From AC-32 sp963728765 (lineage in GTDB: Bacteria; Actinomycetota; Thermoleophilia; Gaiellales; Gaiellaceae), in assembly GCA_963728765.1 (NCBI GenBank), contig CAVSKX010000003.1, forward strand, positions 61,293-125,292: 64,000 bases of DNA. The letters are read 5' to 3'. A program made the translations under genes and the position numbers. Under the pieces are notes generated by a model that ran no database searches, was not told where the DNA came from, and was given only the letters and a program-made list of their open reading frames with translations. Below, piece by piece: positions 16,576-24,810 of this stretch; the first letter of the stretch is position 1; each line of letters opens with the position of its first letter.

Positions 16576-17999
16576 TGCTGGCCCGGCACCTCCGGTGGGA
16601 TCGCCCGCTGGCCTTCCGGGGGCAGCTTCTCGCCGCGCGCTCGCGCGTCGCTCCAGGCCCGGTCGAGCATGTCCTGGTAGAGCGACTTGATCCCAGCCGC
16701 GGCCGTCTCGAGCGACAGGTCCGTCTTGCCGTCGTTCAGCATCATGCTGTCACCGTGGGCAAGCCCGGGGAAGACGCGCATCGCCTCCTGCACGTACGGG
16801 TCCTTCGCGAGCCTCGGGTCGAAGTCGGCGTTGTTCGCAAGCTTCTGGTGGACCTGCACCCAGGCGAGGAGCTCTTTCGAGGGTTGCCAGATGATGTAGT
16901 CCTTGGGCTCCGGGGTCCGGTTTGGCTCGAGCGTTCCGTTCGGGATGGTCTTCACGAACAGCACGACGCGCCAGATGTCGTCGACCGAGAGACGGTCGCC
17001 GAAGTTCTCCATCGCCGTCCCCGGCCAGCCTCGAAGGATGCGGTAGTAGAAGTCACCCGGGCCCGTGTCGCCACCGCAGCAGGCGTCGTCCTTGTCGGTG
17101 AAGTCGGCCGGCGGCGGCGAGAGGAACCTCGCGCCGGGGCCTTTCCCGTCGCCCTTGAGCCCGTGGCAGCCGACGCAGCGGTTCAGGAAGACCTCCTTCC
17201 CCCTGAGCAGGTTCTGCTCGGTCACCGGCAGCGGGTCGCCCGATAGCCAGTAGCTCCGGTCGATCTGGGACAGGTTCGGCGCTTCCTCGAGCTGCTTGCT
17301 CGGGGGCTTCAAACCCTTCTCGTTCGCCTCGACGATCGGCTTGTGTGCGCCCTGGAACCCCTGGTAGGGGGGCGGATAGCCCTGGTTCACGAGCACGACG
17401 TGTTTCGCGTAGAGCTGGCCCGCGTAACGGAGAAGCCCGGACTTGCCGCTGCGCTGCTCGACGAAGGCGACGAGCTGCTGCACCTGCTTGTCGGAGAAGA
17501 GCGACTTCATGTCCGGCATCAGCGAGAGCGGGTCCATGTAGCGCGGGTCGTAGAAGTGCGCGTTCTGCCAGTCGTCTGGGTGCCAGCCCGATTCCTGCGA
17601 GAGGTCCGGGCCGGTGCGCTCGGTGCCTAGCAGGTTCGGCGACTGGTCGCTGCCGTAGAAGTCGCCAGGCTGGGAGACCTTGGGGTACAGGAAGTAGAGC
17701 GCCTCGCGCACGTCCTGCGGGCGCGAGTAGCCCGAGTGGCAGACGTAGCAGCCGTTCTGCGCAAACAGGTTCCGCCCCTTGAGCGCCGGATCGGCGAGCG
17801 GAGCCCAGTCGGTCGAGGCGGGCGGGTCGAACGTGTGCACGGGCAGCCAGACGACGACCGCGACCACGGTGAAGAACGCGAGCAGCCCGCCGACGCCGGC
17901 GACGAGCGGCGTGATCAGCATCCGCTCCTTCGGGTGGCGAACCCAGCCGCGCGGAAGGGGCGGCCCCCCGCCGTCGCCGCGGTCGCCGCTCTCCGCCAT
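16572..17999 (-). CDS. Di-haem cytochrome c, CcoO-like domain fused to a class I cytochrome c
   Basis: 475 residues. An N-terminal membrane anchor (about 28-52) precedes a CcoO-like domain with haem site CYVCH (about 84-88) and the CcoO-type segments YPKVSQPGDFYGSDQ and ERTGPDLS; a candidate Met ligand lies in LMPDM. A second haem site CVGCH (about 275-279) begins a class I cytochrome c domain with candidate Met near WPGTAMENF. CcoO feeds electrons to CcoN, and the extra domain may replace CcoP. The stop overlaps the next gene, and the ATG overlaps the CcoN stop by one base. Confidence 0.88.
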   Translation of the reverse strand: MAESGDRGDGGGPPLPRGWVRHPKERMLITPLVAGVGGLLAFFTVVAVVVWLPVHTFDPPASTDWAPLADPALKGRNLFAQNGCYVCHSGYSRPQDVREALYFLYPKVSQPGDFYGSDQSPNLLGTERTGPDLSQESGWHPDDWQNAHFYDPRYMDPLSLMPDMKSLFSDKQVQQLVAFVEQRSGKSGLLRYAGQLYAKHVVLVNQGYPPPYQGFQGAHKPIVEANEKGLKPPSKQLEEAPNLSQIDRSYWLSGDPLPVTEQNLLRGKEVFLNRCVGCHGLKGDGKGPGARFLSPPPADFTDKDDACCGGDTGPGDFYYRILRGWPGTAMENFGDRLSVDDIWRVVLFVKTIPNGTLEPNRTPEPKDYIIWQPSKELLAWVQVHQKLANNADFDPRLAKDPYVQEAMRVFPGLAHGDSMMLNDGKTDLSLETAAAGIKSLYQDMLDRAWSDARARGEKLPPEGQRAIPPEVPGQQ

Positions 18000-19525
18000 C
18001 AGCTGATCACCGGAGGAGCGACCGCCTCGGCCACCCTGCGCGTCTCCTCGGCCCGACGCGCTGCGGTATTCGAGAAGATCGTCATGCCGATGTTGACGAT
18101 CTGGACGATCCCCGAGACCACGATCATCGCGCCGAAGATCCCGCGCGCGATGTAGTACGCATGCAGCTGCGGCAGGACGTTGACCTCAGGGATCCCGTCC
18201 TGCCAGGCGAAACCCTGCTGGAAGCCGGCCAGGGTGAGCACGCTGAAGAAGCCGGTGAAGCCGACGGTGACGAGCCAGTACTGCCACTCGGTCAGGCTGC
18301 GGCTCCAGAGTGGCCTCGCGTAGATCTGGGCGACGATGTAGTCGATCACGCCCATGCCGAGGATCGTGAACGCGCCGAGGAGCGCCAGGTGCGCGTGGGC
18401 GACGACGAAGTTCGTGAAGTGTGTCAGCTTGTTGAACGGCTGGATCGCCTCGAACGCACCCTGGATGTTGACCAGGAAGTAGAAGAAGAACGCCGTCATC
18501 GTGAAGCGCAGGGGTAAGTTCGTGAAGAACCGATCCCAGTTGCCCTTCATCGTCCCGAGGATGTTGATCGTGAACGCGAAGACCGGAACGAGGAGCATCC
18601 ACGAGGAGACCTCCGCGATCGTCTTCAGCCAGGCCGGCGTCGGCGACTGGAGGATGTGGTGGTCGCCGACGCCGGTGTAGAAGAAGGCCATCCCCCAGAA
18701 GCTGATCAGCGAGAGCGTGTAGCTGTAGAGCGGCGTGTTGGTGACTCTGGGGACGATGTAGTAGGTCAGCGCCAGCAACATCGGCGTCAACCAGAGCCCG
18801 AAGAGGTTGTGGGCGTACCACCAGTTGAGGATCGCGTCGGAGAGGCTGCCGGAGAGCGCGCCCGAGGACGCGCCCCAGACGTTGCCCGGTCGCCAGATCA
18901 CGTTTCCGATCGCGTAGTCGACCGCGAGCCACAACGGGCTTGCGATGAAGAACCAGACGGAGACGTAGAGCGGCCGGATCGTGCGGATCGCGACCGTCGC
19001 GAGGATGTTCACGATGTTCGCGCACCAGATCACCAGCAGCGCGATGTCGATCGGGTAGATGAACTCGGCGTACTCGCGGCCCTGGCTATGACCGGTGAGA
19101 AGCCCGATCACGCCGAGCAGGTACATCGCGTTCCAGGCCCAGGCGCAGATGATGCCGAGGCGCTCGCTCCACATGCCGCGGGTGCCGACGAGCCGGGGCA
19201 GCATGTAGAAGAGGGCGCCGAAGTACATCATCGACAGCCAGGCGAGGATCACGCCGTTCACATGCGAGGGGCGGACCCGGCTGAACGACAGCCACGAGAT
19301 CCCGCCGAAGGCCTGGGGCGTCACGAACTCCGTTGCGAGGACGAGCCCGAACAGGTCGACGACCGTGAGCCAGATGATCGATGAGAGGATCCAGTGCTTT
19401 GCCGCGCCGTCCGGGAAACGCCAAGCACCTGGGCGCGTGGCCCTGTCGGTCAGGGGCGCCGGAGCCTCGGCGGTCAAGGTGGATCCGCCGCCCGGAGGGC
19501 CTCCCTCGAGGTTCCGCTCCCCCAT
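17999..19525 (-). CDS. ccoN: cbb3-type cytochrome c oxidase subunit I
   Basis: 508 residues with about 12 helices. Active-site ligands are visible in order: low-spin haem His near RVRPSHVNG (about 88), CuB His in WWYAHNLFG (about 239), the His pair in GVGDHHILQ (about 289-290) and H-x-H in VVAHAHLALLG (about 377 and 379). A tyrosine six residues before the His pair (Y283) matches the helix VII tyrosine of cbb3 enzymes. The NO-reductase signature HxWxEG is absent, so oxygen reduction is the better call. It heads a minus-strand operon of at least eight genes and faces a two-component system across 109 bases. Confidence 0.9.
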   Translation of the reverse strand: MGERNLEGGPPGGGSTLTAEAPAPLTDRATRPGAWRFPDGAAKHWILSSIIWLTVVDLFGLVLATEFVTPQAFGGISWLSFSRVRPSHVNGVILAWLSMMYFGALFYMLPRLVGTRGMWSERLGIICAWAWNAMYLLGVIGLLTGHSQGREYAEFIYPIDIALLVIWCANIVNILATVAIRTIRPLYVSVWFFIASPLWLAVDYAIGNVIWRPGNVWGASSGALSGSLSDAILNWWYAHNLFGLWLTPMLLALTYYIVPRVTNTPLYSYTLSLISFWGMAFFYTGVGDHHILQSPTPAWLKTIAEVSSWMLLVPVFAFTINILGTMKGNWDRFFTNLPLRFTMTAFFFYFLVNIQGAFEAIQPFNKLTHFTNFVVAHAHLALLGAFTILGMGVIDYIVAQIYARPLWSRSLTEWQYWLVTVGFTGFFSVLTLAGFQQGFAWQDGIPEVNVLPQLHAYYIARGIFGAMIVVSGIVQIVNIGMTIFSNTAARRAEETRRVAEAVAPPVIS

Positions 19526-19578
19526 CGGCGCCGACCCTACGAAGCCGGCGCGGCGGCGTGTCGCTAGATGACGGAACT

Positions 19579-19605
19579 GTCATGTCCACGTCATCTCGAC
19601 GTCAT
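19579..19605. promoter_or_regulatory. Three gtcat boxes with exact 11-base period between ccoN and the response regulator
   Basis: gtcat begins at 19579, 19590 and 19601, i.e. one helical turn apart, as in direct-repeat sites of OmpR/PhoB-type regulators. The boxes lie 30-56 bases before the response regulator start and 54-80 bases before the divergent ccoN start. They fit autoregulation plus control of the oxidase. Confidence 0.6.
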
Positions 19606-19634
19606 CTTCGCGTTAGGCTCCCCGACGGACTCCG

Positions 19635-20300
19635 ATGCGGATCCTTGTCATTGAGGACGAGCCGCGGATCCTCGCGTTCGTCGCCCGCGGACTGACGGCG
19701 GAGGGCTTCGCGGTCGACGCGGCGGGCGACGGCCCCGAGGGGCTACGGCGTGCCGTGCTCGAGTCGTACGACCTGGTCGTGCTCGACCTGCTGCTACCGA
19801 AGCTCGATGGGCTGACCGTCTTGCGCGAGCTGCAGCAGCGGCGGCCCGAGCTGCCGGTCGTGATCGTCTCCGCACGCGGCGACCTCGAGACGAAGCTGCG
19901 CGGCTTCGGTCTCGGCGCCTGCGACTACGTCTCGAAACCGTTCTCGTTCGACGAGCTGCTCGCGAGGATCCGCGCCCAGCTGCGCCGCGGCGGCTGGGGC
20001 GGCGACGGCACCGTCATCTCGGCAGGCGCGCTGACGCTCGACCTCGCGCGCCGGCAGGCGCGGCGCGGGGACCTAATCGCCGAGCTCTCCGACCGCGAGT
20101 TCCGGCTGCTGCACCACCTCGTCCGCCACCAGGGCGAGGTCGTGAGCCGCGAGCGGCTGCTCGCGGAGGTCTGGGGCTACCACTTCGACCCGCGCTCGAA
20201 CGTCGTCGACGTATGCGTCCGGCGGCTGCGGAAGAAGCTCGGCGCGGACGCGCCGATCGAAACGGTGCGGCATGGCGGCTATCGGCTTCGCGCGGCGTAA
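19635..20300 (+). CDS. OmpR-family response regulator
   Basis: 221 residues. Receiver domain (1-115) with acidic pocket IEDE, phospho-acceptor Asp in VVLDLLLP (about D51) and Lys in VSKPF. The C-terminal winged helix (about 128-221) has ELSDREFRLLHHLVRH and SNVVDVCVRRLRKKLG. The ATG at 19635 gives the standard MRILVIEDE start. Its 3' end overlaps the histidine kinase by 29 bases. Phased gtcat boxes precede it and ctcag boxes follow the kinase gene, both plausible targets. Confidence 0.95.
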   Translation: MRILVIEDEPRILAFVARGLTAEGFAVDAAGDGPEGLRRAVLESYDLVVLDLLLPKLDGLTVLRELQQRRPELPVVIVSARGDLETKLRGFGLGACDYVSKPFSFDELLARIRAQLRRGGWGGDGTVISAGALTLDLARRQARRGDLIAELSDREFRLLHHLVRHQGEVVSRERLLAEVWGYHFDPRSNVVDVCVRRLRKKLGADAPIETVRHGGYRLRAA

Positions 20301-21360
20301 CGCCGTCGAGCTCGCGTGGCTCGTTTTCGCCGTCGCGAACCTCGTCGCGATGGCCCTCTCTCCGAGCTGGGAGACGATCCCGTTCCACTTCATCTGGATC
20401 AGCCTGACGCTCGTCTACGGCTTCCGGGTCTGGGAGCCCGGCGCGACGGGATTCGTGCTCGGCCTCGTCGCGCTGGCCACCGGCGGGCTGATCCTGGGCG
20501 ACGCGTTCAGGGGCGACCAGCTCTGGGGCGAGCTCTTCGAGGTTCCGCTGATGTCGGCGATGTTCCTGGCGATGGTGTGGCACGCGCGGCGCAGGCAGGA
20601 CGCGCTGCGCAAGCTCGAGGGGGAGGCCCGCGAGCGGGCGCAGCTGCTGGCGCAGCAGAAACGGTTCCTCCACGACGTGTCACACGAGCTTAGGACGCCG
20701 GTGACCATCGCTCGCGGTCACCTCGAGGTGCTGCAGCGGGTGAACGGGTCGCACGCCCAGGAGATCGAGATCGCGCTCGACGAGCTCGGCCGGATCGAGA
20801 ACATCCTCGAGCGGCTCCTGCTGCTCGCCAAGTCCAAGCAGCCCGACTTCGTCGTCCTGGCTGAGCTCGAGGTCGAGCCGTTCCTCGAGGACGTCTTCCT
20901 GCGCTGGTCAGACGTCGTGCCCCGCAACTGGACGCTCGGGCACCTCGCGACGGGAACGCTGCGCGCCGACGCGGACGCACTGCGGATCGCGCTCGACGCG
21001 CTGCTCGAGAACGCCGTCAAGCACACTGCCACGGGCGACGCAGTGGCGCTCTCGAGCCGAGCAGAGGGGGGCGAGCTCATCATCGAGGTCGCCGACGAGG
21101 GAGACGGCATTCCGCCCGAGGCGATCGACCGGATCTTCGACCGGTTCGCGCGCGCCGACTCGTCGCGCTCGCGGGCTCAGGGAGGCGCCGGCCTCGGCCT
21201 CGCGATCGTGGAGGCGATCATGAGGGCGCACGGCGGCCGTTGCGAGGCAGCCGGCAACGGCAAGGGCGCGACCTTCACGCTACGGCTCCCCGGCTTCAAG
21301 GCGCAGGCGGCCGGCGAGTGGCAGCCGCCGGCGCCGAGCGCGCGCCTCTCTCTCGGTTAG
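20272..21360 (+). CDS. Membrane sensor histidine kinase
   Basis: 362 residues. About three to four N-terminal membrane helices (10-105) have almost no external loop, suggesting sensing within the membrane. There is no HAMP domain; a short helix leads to the H-box HDVSHELRTP (about H138). The catalytic domain carries the N-box (LLENAVKHT), G1 (DEGDGIP) and G2 (GGAGLGLAI). It overlaps the regulator gene by 29 bases, so the two are made together. The stimulus is unknown; the divergent oxidase operon suggests redox or respiratory state. Confidence 0.93.
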   Translation: MAAIGFARRNAVELAWLVFAVANLVAMALSPSWETIPFHFIWISLTLVYGFRVWEPGATGFVLGLVALATGGLILGDAFRGDQLWGELFEVPLMSAMFLAMVWHARRRQDALRKLEGEARERAQLLAQQKRFLHDVSHELRTPVTIARGHLEVLQRVNGSHAQEIEIALDELGRIENILERLLLLAKSKQPDFVVLAELEVEPFLEDVFLRWSDVVPRNWTLGHLATGTLRADADALRIALDALLENAVKHTATGDAVALSSRAEGGELIIEVADEGDGIPPEAIDRIFDRFARADSSRSRAQGGAGLGLAIVEAIMRAHGGRCEAAGNGKGATFTLRLPGFKAQAAGEWQPPAPSARLSLG

Positions 21361-21374
21361 GCGCGGCCGAGACT

Positions 21375-21412
21375 CTCAGGAAGGTCTTAGCCCGGCCTCA
21401 GCCGCCTCTTAT
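21375..21412 (+). promoter_or_regulatory. Four ctcag/cttag boxes with exact 11-base period
   Basis: ctcag (21375), cttag (21386), ctcag (21397) and cttat (21408) are exactly 11 bases apart. This layout matches direct-repeat sites of OmpR-type regulators such as mycobacterial MprA (ctcag-N6-ctcag). It lies 45 bases before the small gene at 21457, in the right place for activation. Confidence 0.62.
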
Positions 21413-21456
21413 CCGCCCCCGCTTCGATGGAGTGGATGTCGACCGAAGGAGGAGCG

Positions 21457-21600
21457 ATGAGAACCACCTCGAAGCGGAGGCACCCGCAGCCTCGGCTGCT
21501 GTTCGGGAGCTTGACCCCGCCCACGCCGGCCGAGGTTGCGGCCGGCGACGAGCGGTGGGAGCGGCGAGGGCCGCTCTCGAGGCTCGTTCGGCGCCGCTAG
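21457..21600 (+). CDS. Small basic protein with strong ribosome binding site (47 residues)
   Basis: The ATG follows gaaggaggagcg, one of the best Shine-Dalgarno sites in the window. The product is Arg/Pro rich (starts MRTTSKRRHPQPRLLFGS, ends RLVRRR) with no membrane segment or cysteine. Four phased ctcag-type boxes lie just upstream, so it is probably the first target of a two-component regulator. No family recognised; function unknown. Confidence 0.6.
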   Translation: MRTTSKRRHPQPRLLFGSLTPPTPAEVAAGDERWERRGPLSRLVRRR

Positions 21601-21645
21601 CTCCGACCAGGCCGGCTGCGGAAGGAGAACGGCTAGCGTGTCTTG

Positions 21646-22446
21646 ATGCTCGCGCCGCTCGCCGCGGCCGCGCTTCTTAGCGGCCTCGCGCCCCCGCCGC
21701 CGGGCGCGCCGATTCCGCGCGACCCGGGGCGGCTCGCGGTGCGGTTGCACGAGACGACGCAGGGGCTCGATTCCGCAGTCGACCGCTGGCGCGAGACGGC
21801 ACCCGCGGCGCGGCCGCCGGCCGACGTCACGCTCTACGCGCTCTACGAGCAGCGAATCGTGATCGCGCTCTCCGCTCGGCGCACAGTCGGCGACGCCGTG
21901 CTGCGCCGGCTGCCGGCGAGCGAGGCGCGGCCACTGCGCAGCGAGCTCCTGGCGCGGCGCGAGCTCGGGCGGCTGTCCCGCCCACGCCCTTTGCGCGCGT
22001 TCAGGACGGGGCCCGCGGAGCCGGCCACGCTGCTGCGGCGGCACTACCTCGCGGCCCAGCGGCGCTTCGGCGTCGCCTGGCACGCGCTGGCGGCGGTCAA
22101 CTTCGTCGAGTCGGCCTTCAACAAGCTGCGCAACACGAGCACCGCGGGCGCGCAGGGGCCGATGCAGTTCCTGCCCGCCACGTGGCGCGCCTACGGCCTC
22201 GGCGGAAACGTGCGCGACCCGCACGACGCGATCCTGGGCGCCGCGAACTATCTGCACGCCAACGGGGCGCCGCGGAACTACCGCCGCGCGCTCTTCCGCT
22301 ACAACCCGTCCTCGAGCTACGTCGACGCGGTCATGCGGTACGCGCGGCTGATCCGAACCGCTCCGCAGGCTTTCTACGTCCTCTACAGCCGCCAGGTCTT
22401 CGTCCGCACCCCACACGGCCTCGTCCGCCTGACCGGCCCGCGATGA
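21646..22446 (+). CDS. Secreted lytic transglycosylase (SLT/goose-lysozyme-like)
   Basis: 266 residues from the ATG at 21646. A short signal peptide is followed by a helical region and a C-terminal SLT domain (about 130-240). The catalytic glutamate is in AAVNFVESAFNKL, followed by TAGAQGPMQFLPATWRAYG and GAANYL, all typical. Members cleave peptidoglycan glycan strands to 1,6-anhydro products. It may belong to the same regulated unit as the small basic gene 45 bases upstream, linking the two-component system to the envelope (inference). Confidence 0.88.
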   Translation: MLAPLAAAALLSGLAPPPPGAPIPRDPGRLAVRLHETTQGLDSAVDRWRETAPAARPPADVTLYALYEQRIVIALSARRTVGDAVLRRLPASEARPLRSELLARRELGRLSRPRPLRAFRTGPAEPATLLRRHYLAAQRRFGVAWHALAAVNFVESAFNKLRNTSTAGAQGPMQFLPATWRAYGLGGNVRDPHDAILGAANYLHANGAPRNYRRALFRYNPSSSYVDAVMRYARLIRTAPQAFYVLYSRQVFVRTPHGLVRLTGPR

Positions 22447-22476
22447 CCCGCTTGCGGCTCTACACTGAATCCGTTC

Positions 22477-22549
22477 GGGGCGTTAGCTCAGCTGGGAGAG
22501 CGCCGGCTTTGCAAGCCGGAGGTCACCGGTTCGATCCCGGTACGCTCCA
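22477..22549 (+). tRNA. tRNA-Ala (anticodon TGC)
   Basis: Acceptor arms ggggcgt / acgctcc, D-arm agctcagctgggagagc, anticodon stem ccggc / gccgg with loop tttgcaa (anticodon TGC), T-arm ccggttcgatcccgg and discriminator A all fold. The CCA end is not encoded. Confidence 0.97.
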
Positions 22550-22626
22550 CTAAGAGAACCCGCTGGAAACGGCTGGTTTTCTCATCCGGGGATCGTTGTA
22601 CCGGAACGGCGAGAACAAGTGCTCTA

Positions 22627-22953
22627 TCAGTCGACTTTCACGATCGGCAGCCCTGCACGTCGCCACGCAACGAACCCGCCTGCAACCTCGGCGGCGCCAT
22701 TTCGCAGCGTGACCTTCGACCGCACGGCGTGCTGGCAGAGGTAGATCGAGCCCTCCGCTTCGGGCTTCACAACGTGCCGCGCGAGCGACACCCGAATTGC
22801 ACCGGGCGGCGCGCCGTATCGGCGGCGCTCGACTTCCGTCCGAAGGTCGAGCAGTCCCGCCTCGCCACGCTGGAGCCGCGCCCAAACCTCCTGGGGCGGG
22901 ATCGAGCGTGCCCCGGTGTGAGCCTTGTCGTCGTTCTCCGGCGGCCTGGCCAT
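22627..22953 (-). CDS. Single-domain rhodanese-like protein
   Basis: 108 residues, the usual size of a single rhodanese domain. PPQEVWARLQRGEAGLLDLR is the N-terminal strand-helix-strand. The active-site loop is LCQHAVRSK with the persulfide-forming cysteine, and the end GGFVAWRRAGLPIV is typical. Probably a sulfur carrier or thiosulfate sulfurtransferase in the cytoplasm. It is 11 bases downstream of the small monooxygenase-like gene on the same strand. Confidence 0.85.
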   Translation of the reverse strand: MARPPENDDKAHTGARSIPPQEVWARLQRGEAGLLDLRTEVERRRYGAPPGAIRVSLARHVVKPEAEGSIYLCQHAVRSKVTLRNGAAEVAGGFVAWRRAGLPIVKVD

Positions 22954-22964
22954 GGGCGCATTGA

Positions 22965-23234
22965 CTAGTCGGGCGTGACGAGCCAGACCTCGGGCGCACC
23001 CTCGACGCCGGCTCGTTGCATCACGTCCCTCACGGCCTCCGATGAGGCGAAGGCCTGCGCCTCGTCCGCCGTCTGGAAGTCATGCCAGACGGTCACGTCG
23101 TTCGGGTCATCGATCGACTGAAAGACGGCCTCACCGATCACGCCCATCGGGCGCCGCGTAGCGTCGAACTCGTCGTAGACCTTCCGCCACGCGGCGTAGT
23201 CCGCGACGCGGTGCCGCACAAACAACCGAATCAT
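22965..23234 (-). CDS. Small ABM-like (antibiotic biosynthesis monooxygenase fold) protein
   Basis: 89 residues. MIRLFVRHRVADYAAWRKVY opens a dimeric alpha-beta-barrel pattern. The central segment NDVTVWHDFQTADEAQAFAS and the terminal strand PEVWLV complete the fold. Members are cofactor-free monooxygenases or small-molecule binders. The ribosome binding site gaggaggg precedes the ATG. Probably co-transcribed with the rhodanese gene. Substrate unknown. Confidence 0.75.
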   Translation of the reverse strand: MIRLFVRHRVADYAAWRKVYDEFDATRRPMGVIGEAVFQSIDDPNDVTVWHDFQTADEAQAFASSEAVRDVMQRAGVEGAPEVWLVTPD

Positions 23235-23388
23235 CAGCAGCCCTCCTCGCTGGGGTAGAGACTCGCCCGCAACAGCCTCGTGCGCACACGACCGAGGTTA
23301 CGCAGATTCAGGTTCCCGTTCTAGACTCGGCGGGCCGTCTCGGCCTCAGGGAGGAAAGACCGTCGACCTCGTAGGGCTATCCATAACG

Positions 23389-23670
23389 ATGATTCTCGGC
23401 GAGCGAAAGCTGCCGCTGACGTGGGCAGAAGCGAACGAGCTGCACGACATGCTCGTCGAGCGCAATCTTGCCTTGCTGGCACTCCAGTCCGAGCTGGCGC
23501 GAGCGCTGCAGACCAACTCGGGAAAGCCGAGCGTCCTCGCGGATGAACAGATGCGGCAGGAGCTGCTGCTATGCCTCGATGCCGCAGATGCCGAGCTCCA
23601 ACTGGCGGAGGGGCTGCGAAGCCTCCGTCAGGCTGCCCGCGTCCCGATCTCACCTAAGCCCGAGTATTGA
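23389..23670 (+). CDS. Hypothetical helical protein (93 residues)
   Basis: A mostly helical, Leu- and Glu-rich product (TWAEANELHDMLVERNLALL, QMRQELLLCLDAADAEL) with no membrane segment or known motif. The codon pattern is as GC-rich as in neighbours, but the ribosome binding site is weak. It lies in a loosely packed stretch with gene remnants, so it may be an orphan gene. About 186 bases without a clear gene follow. Confidence 0.45.
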   Translation: MILGERKLPLTWAEANELHDMLVERNLALLALQSELARALQTNSGKPSVLADEQMRQELLLCLDAADAELQLAEGLRSLRQAARVPISPKPEY

Positions 23671-23856
23671 GCCTGCTCTGCGCTGAGACCTTCGGGCCAT
23701 GGCCGAACGGGCCACCAGGCGACGAAGGGAGCGGGGCGTAGCGTGAGTGCCGCGGTGCAGCGCCCGGGGGCTGCAACTCCTTTGCTCCCGGTCTGAAACC
23801 GTCAGCTCGTCCAGTTGGCAGTGATGTGGAACGGGCGAGACAGAGAGGAGCAGAAC

Positions 23857-24123
23857 ATGCGCGAGGGCGACCAGTTCGCAGGCGTCGGCTCGGTTGTCGA
23901 AATCGCTTGTGAGTGCGGACGGAGCGGATGCGCTGAGGTCATTACGCTCCCGCGGTGCGTCTACGAAGAGGCTCAGAGGGAGCCGCGACGACTTCTGCTT
24001 GCGCCTGGCCACGAGCTGCCGGGGGTGAGCCCCCTGATCCGATGTGACAGCTTCGTGGTCGTCTCGAGCGAGCAAGCCGAGGGCGGCCACGAGCGGAGAG
24101 AACGACTCAAGCGCCGAATCTGA
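23857..24123 (+). CDS. Small cysteine-rich conserved protein
   Basis: 88 residues from the second ATG (23857), chosen because gagaggag lies 7 bases upstream; an earlier ATG at 23815 lacks this. The core CECGRSGCAEVITLP, PRRLLLAPGHELPGVSPLI and SFVVVSS matches a pattern I associate with short actinobacterial proteins, C-x-C-x4-C then PRRF-like and PGHE. The three cysteines could bind a metal. Function unknown. Confidence 0.65.
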   Translation: MREGDQFAGVGSVVEIACECGRSGCAEVITLPRCVYEEAQREPRRLLLAPGHELPGVSPLIRCDSFVVVSSEQAEGGHERRERLKRRI

Positions 24124-24333
24124 TCAGCAAGCGAGCCGGGCACCCTTGCAGCCGAACTTCTTTCGCATCGGTGTCACGCGCCCAGGTGAGCGCGTAGACG
24201 GGACAGGTACGCCGCCGGCAGCGAGAGACCGCGAGGGGAACGGCTTTCCGCAGTGCTCGCAGCTCTGGTATCCGCGGGCCTGGAGCCGAGCATCCTCGAA
24301 CCGGCCCGCCGGCTCGCAAACGCGGGCCTTTCG
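24124..24333 (-). pseudogene. Possible zinc-ribbon gene remnant without a start codon
   Basis: The minus-strand frame between stops at 24336 and 24126 encodes about 69 residues. It includes YQSCEHCGKPFPSRS and FGCKGARLAC, four cysteines in zinc-ribbon-like spacing. No ATG, GTG or TTG precedes the C-x2-C, so it cannot be expressed conventionally. It could be a decayed gene or chance. Confidence 0.22.
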
Positions 24334-24789
24334 TTACCCGCAGCGTAGATGAGCCCGGGTTCCCAAGACGGGCTCCACCGTCTCGAGCCCCGTAGAGCAA
24401 TCGCCGCAGAGTCGGACCGCCGCCTTCGCGCGGTGGAGCAGGCTCGAGTACACGGTCAGCGGGAGATGGGCGGAGCCGAGTTCCAGGATGACCTTTCCGG
24501 TCAGCCGCTCCTGCCCCGGCGCCCCGCGTTGCGAGAAGGTCTGCATCCGCGCTTCGATGCTCTGCAGACGCCGTATGTCGGCGCGCGCCCGAGCAACGCC
24601 GCGACGCTGGGCCTTGTCGAGCTTGCACGACTCCGACCTGGTTGACGTGCTGGTCACCGTCGGGGTCGCGGCACGATGCTCGCTGCCGTCGCTGCAGCCG
24701 GCCGCCATCAACCCAAGTACGGCGACGGCGGGCACGAGAACCCCGGTCGCCGACGGCGTTACCCACAGCCGGTCAGAGAACTGCGACAT
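24334..24789 (-). CDS. Putative lipoprotein of unknown function
   Basis: 151 residues. The N-terminal hydrophobic segment ends in a lipobox LMAAGC with Cys at about residue 32. A Thr/Ser-rich linker follows, then a helical domain (RRGVARARADIRRLQSIEAR) and a C-terminal part with paired cysteines (VRLCGDCSTG). Probably anchored to the outer face of the membrane. No family recognised. Confidence 0.62.
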   Translation of the reverse strand: MSQFSDRLWVTPSATGVLVPAVAVLGLMAAGCSDGSEHRAATPTVTSTSTRSESCKLDKAQRRGVARARADIRRLQSIEARMQTFSQRGAPGQERLTGKVILELGSAHLPLTVYSSLLHRAKAAVRLCGDCSTGLETVEPVLGTRAHLRCG

Positions 24790-24810
24790 CCCGACCGAGG
24801 CTAGCCGTAG

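Noticed and set aside
17999..19525. Subunit I as a nitric oxide reductase
   Set aside because: The CuB helix reads WYAHNLFG without the NorB-type glutamate, and a cbb3-type tyrosine precedes the His pair, so oxygen reductase is favoured.
22477..22549. tRNA-Ala as an attachment site of an integrated element
   Set aside because: No second copy of the tRNA 3' end and no integrase gene were found downstream in the window.
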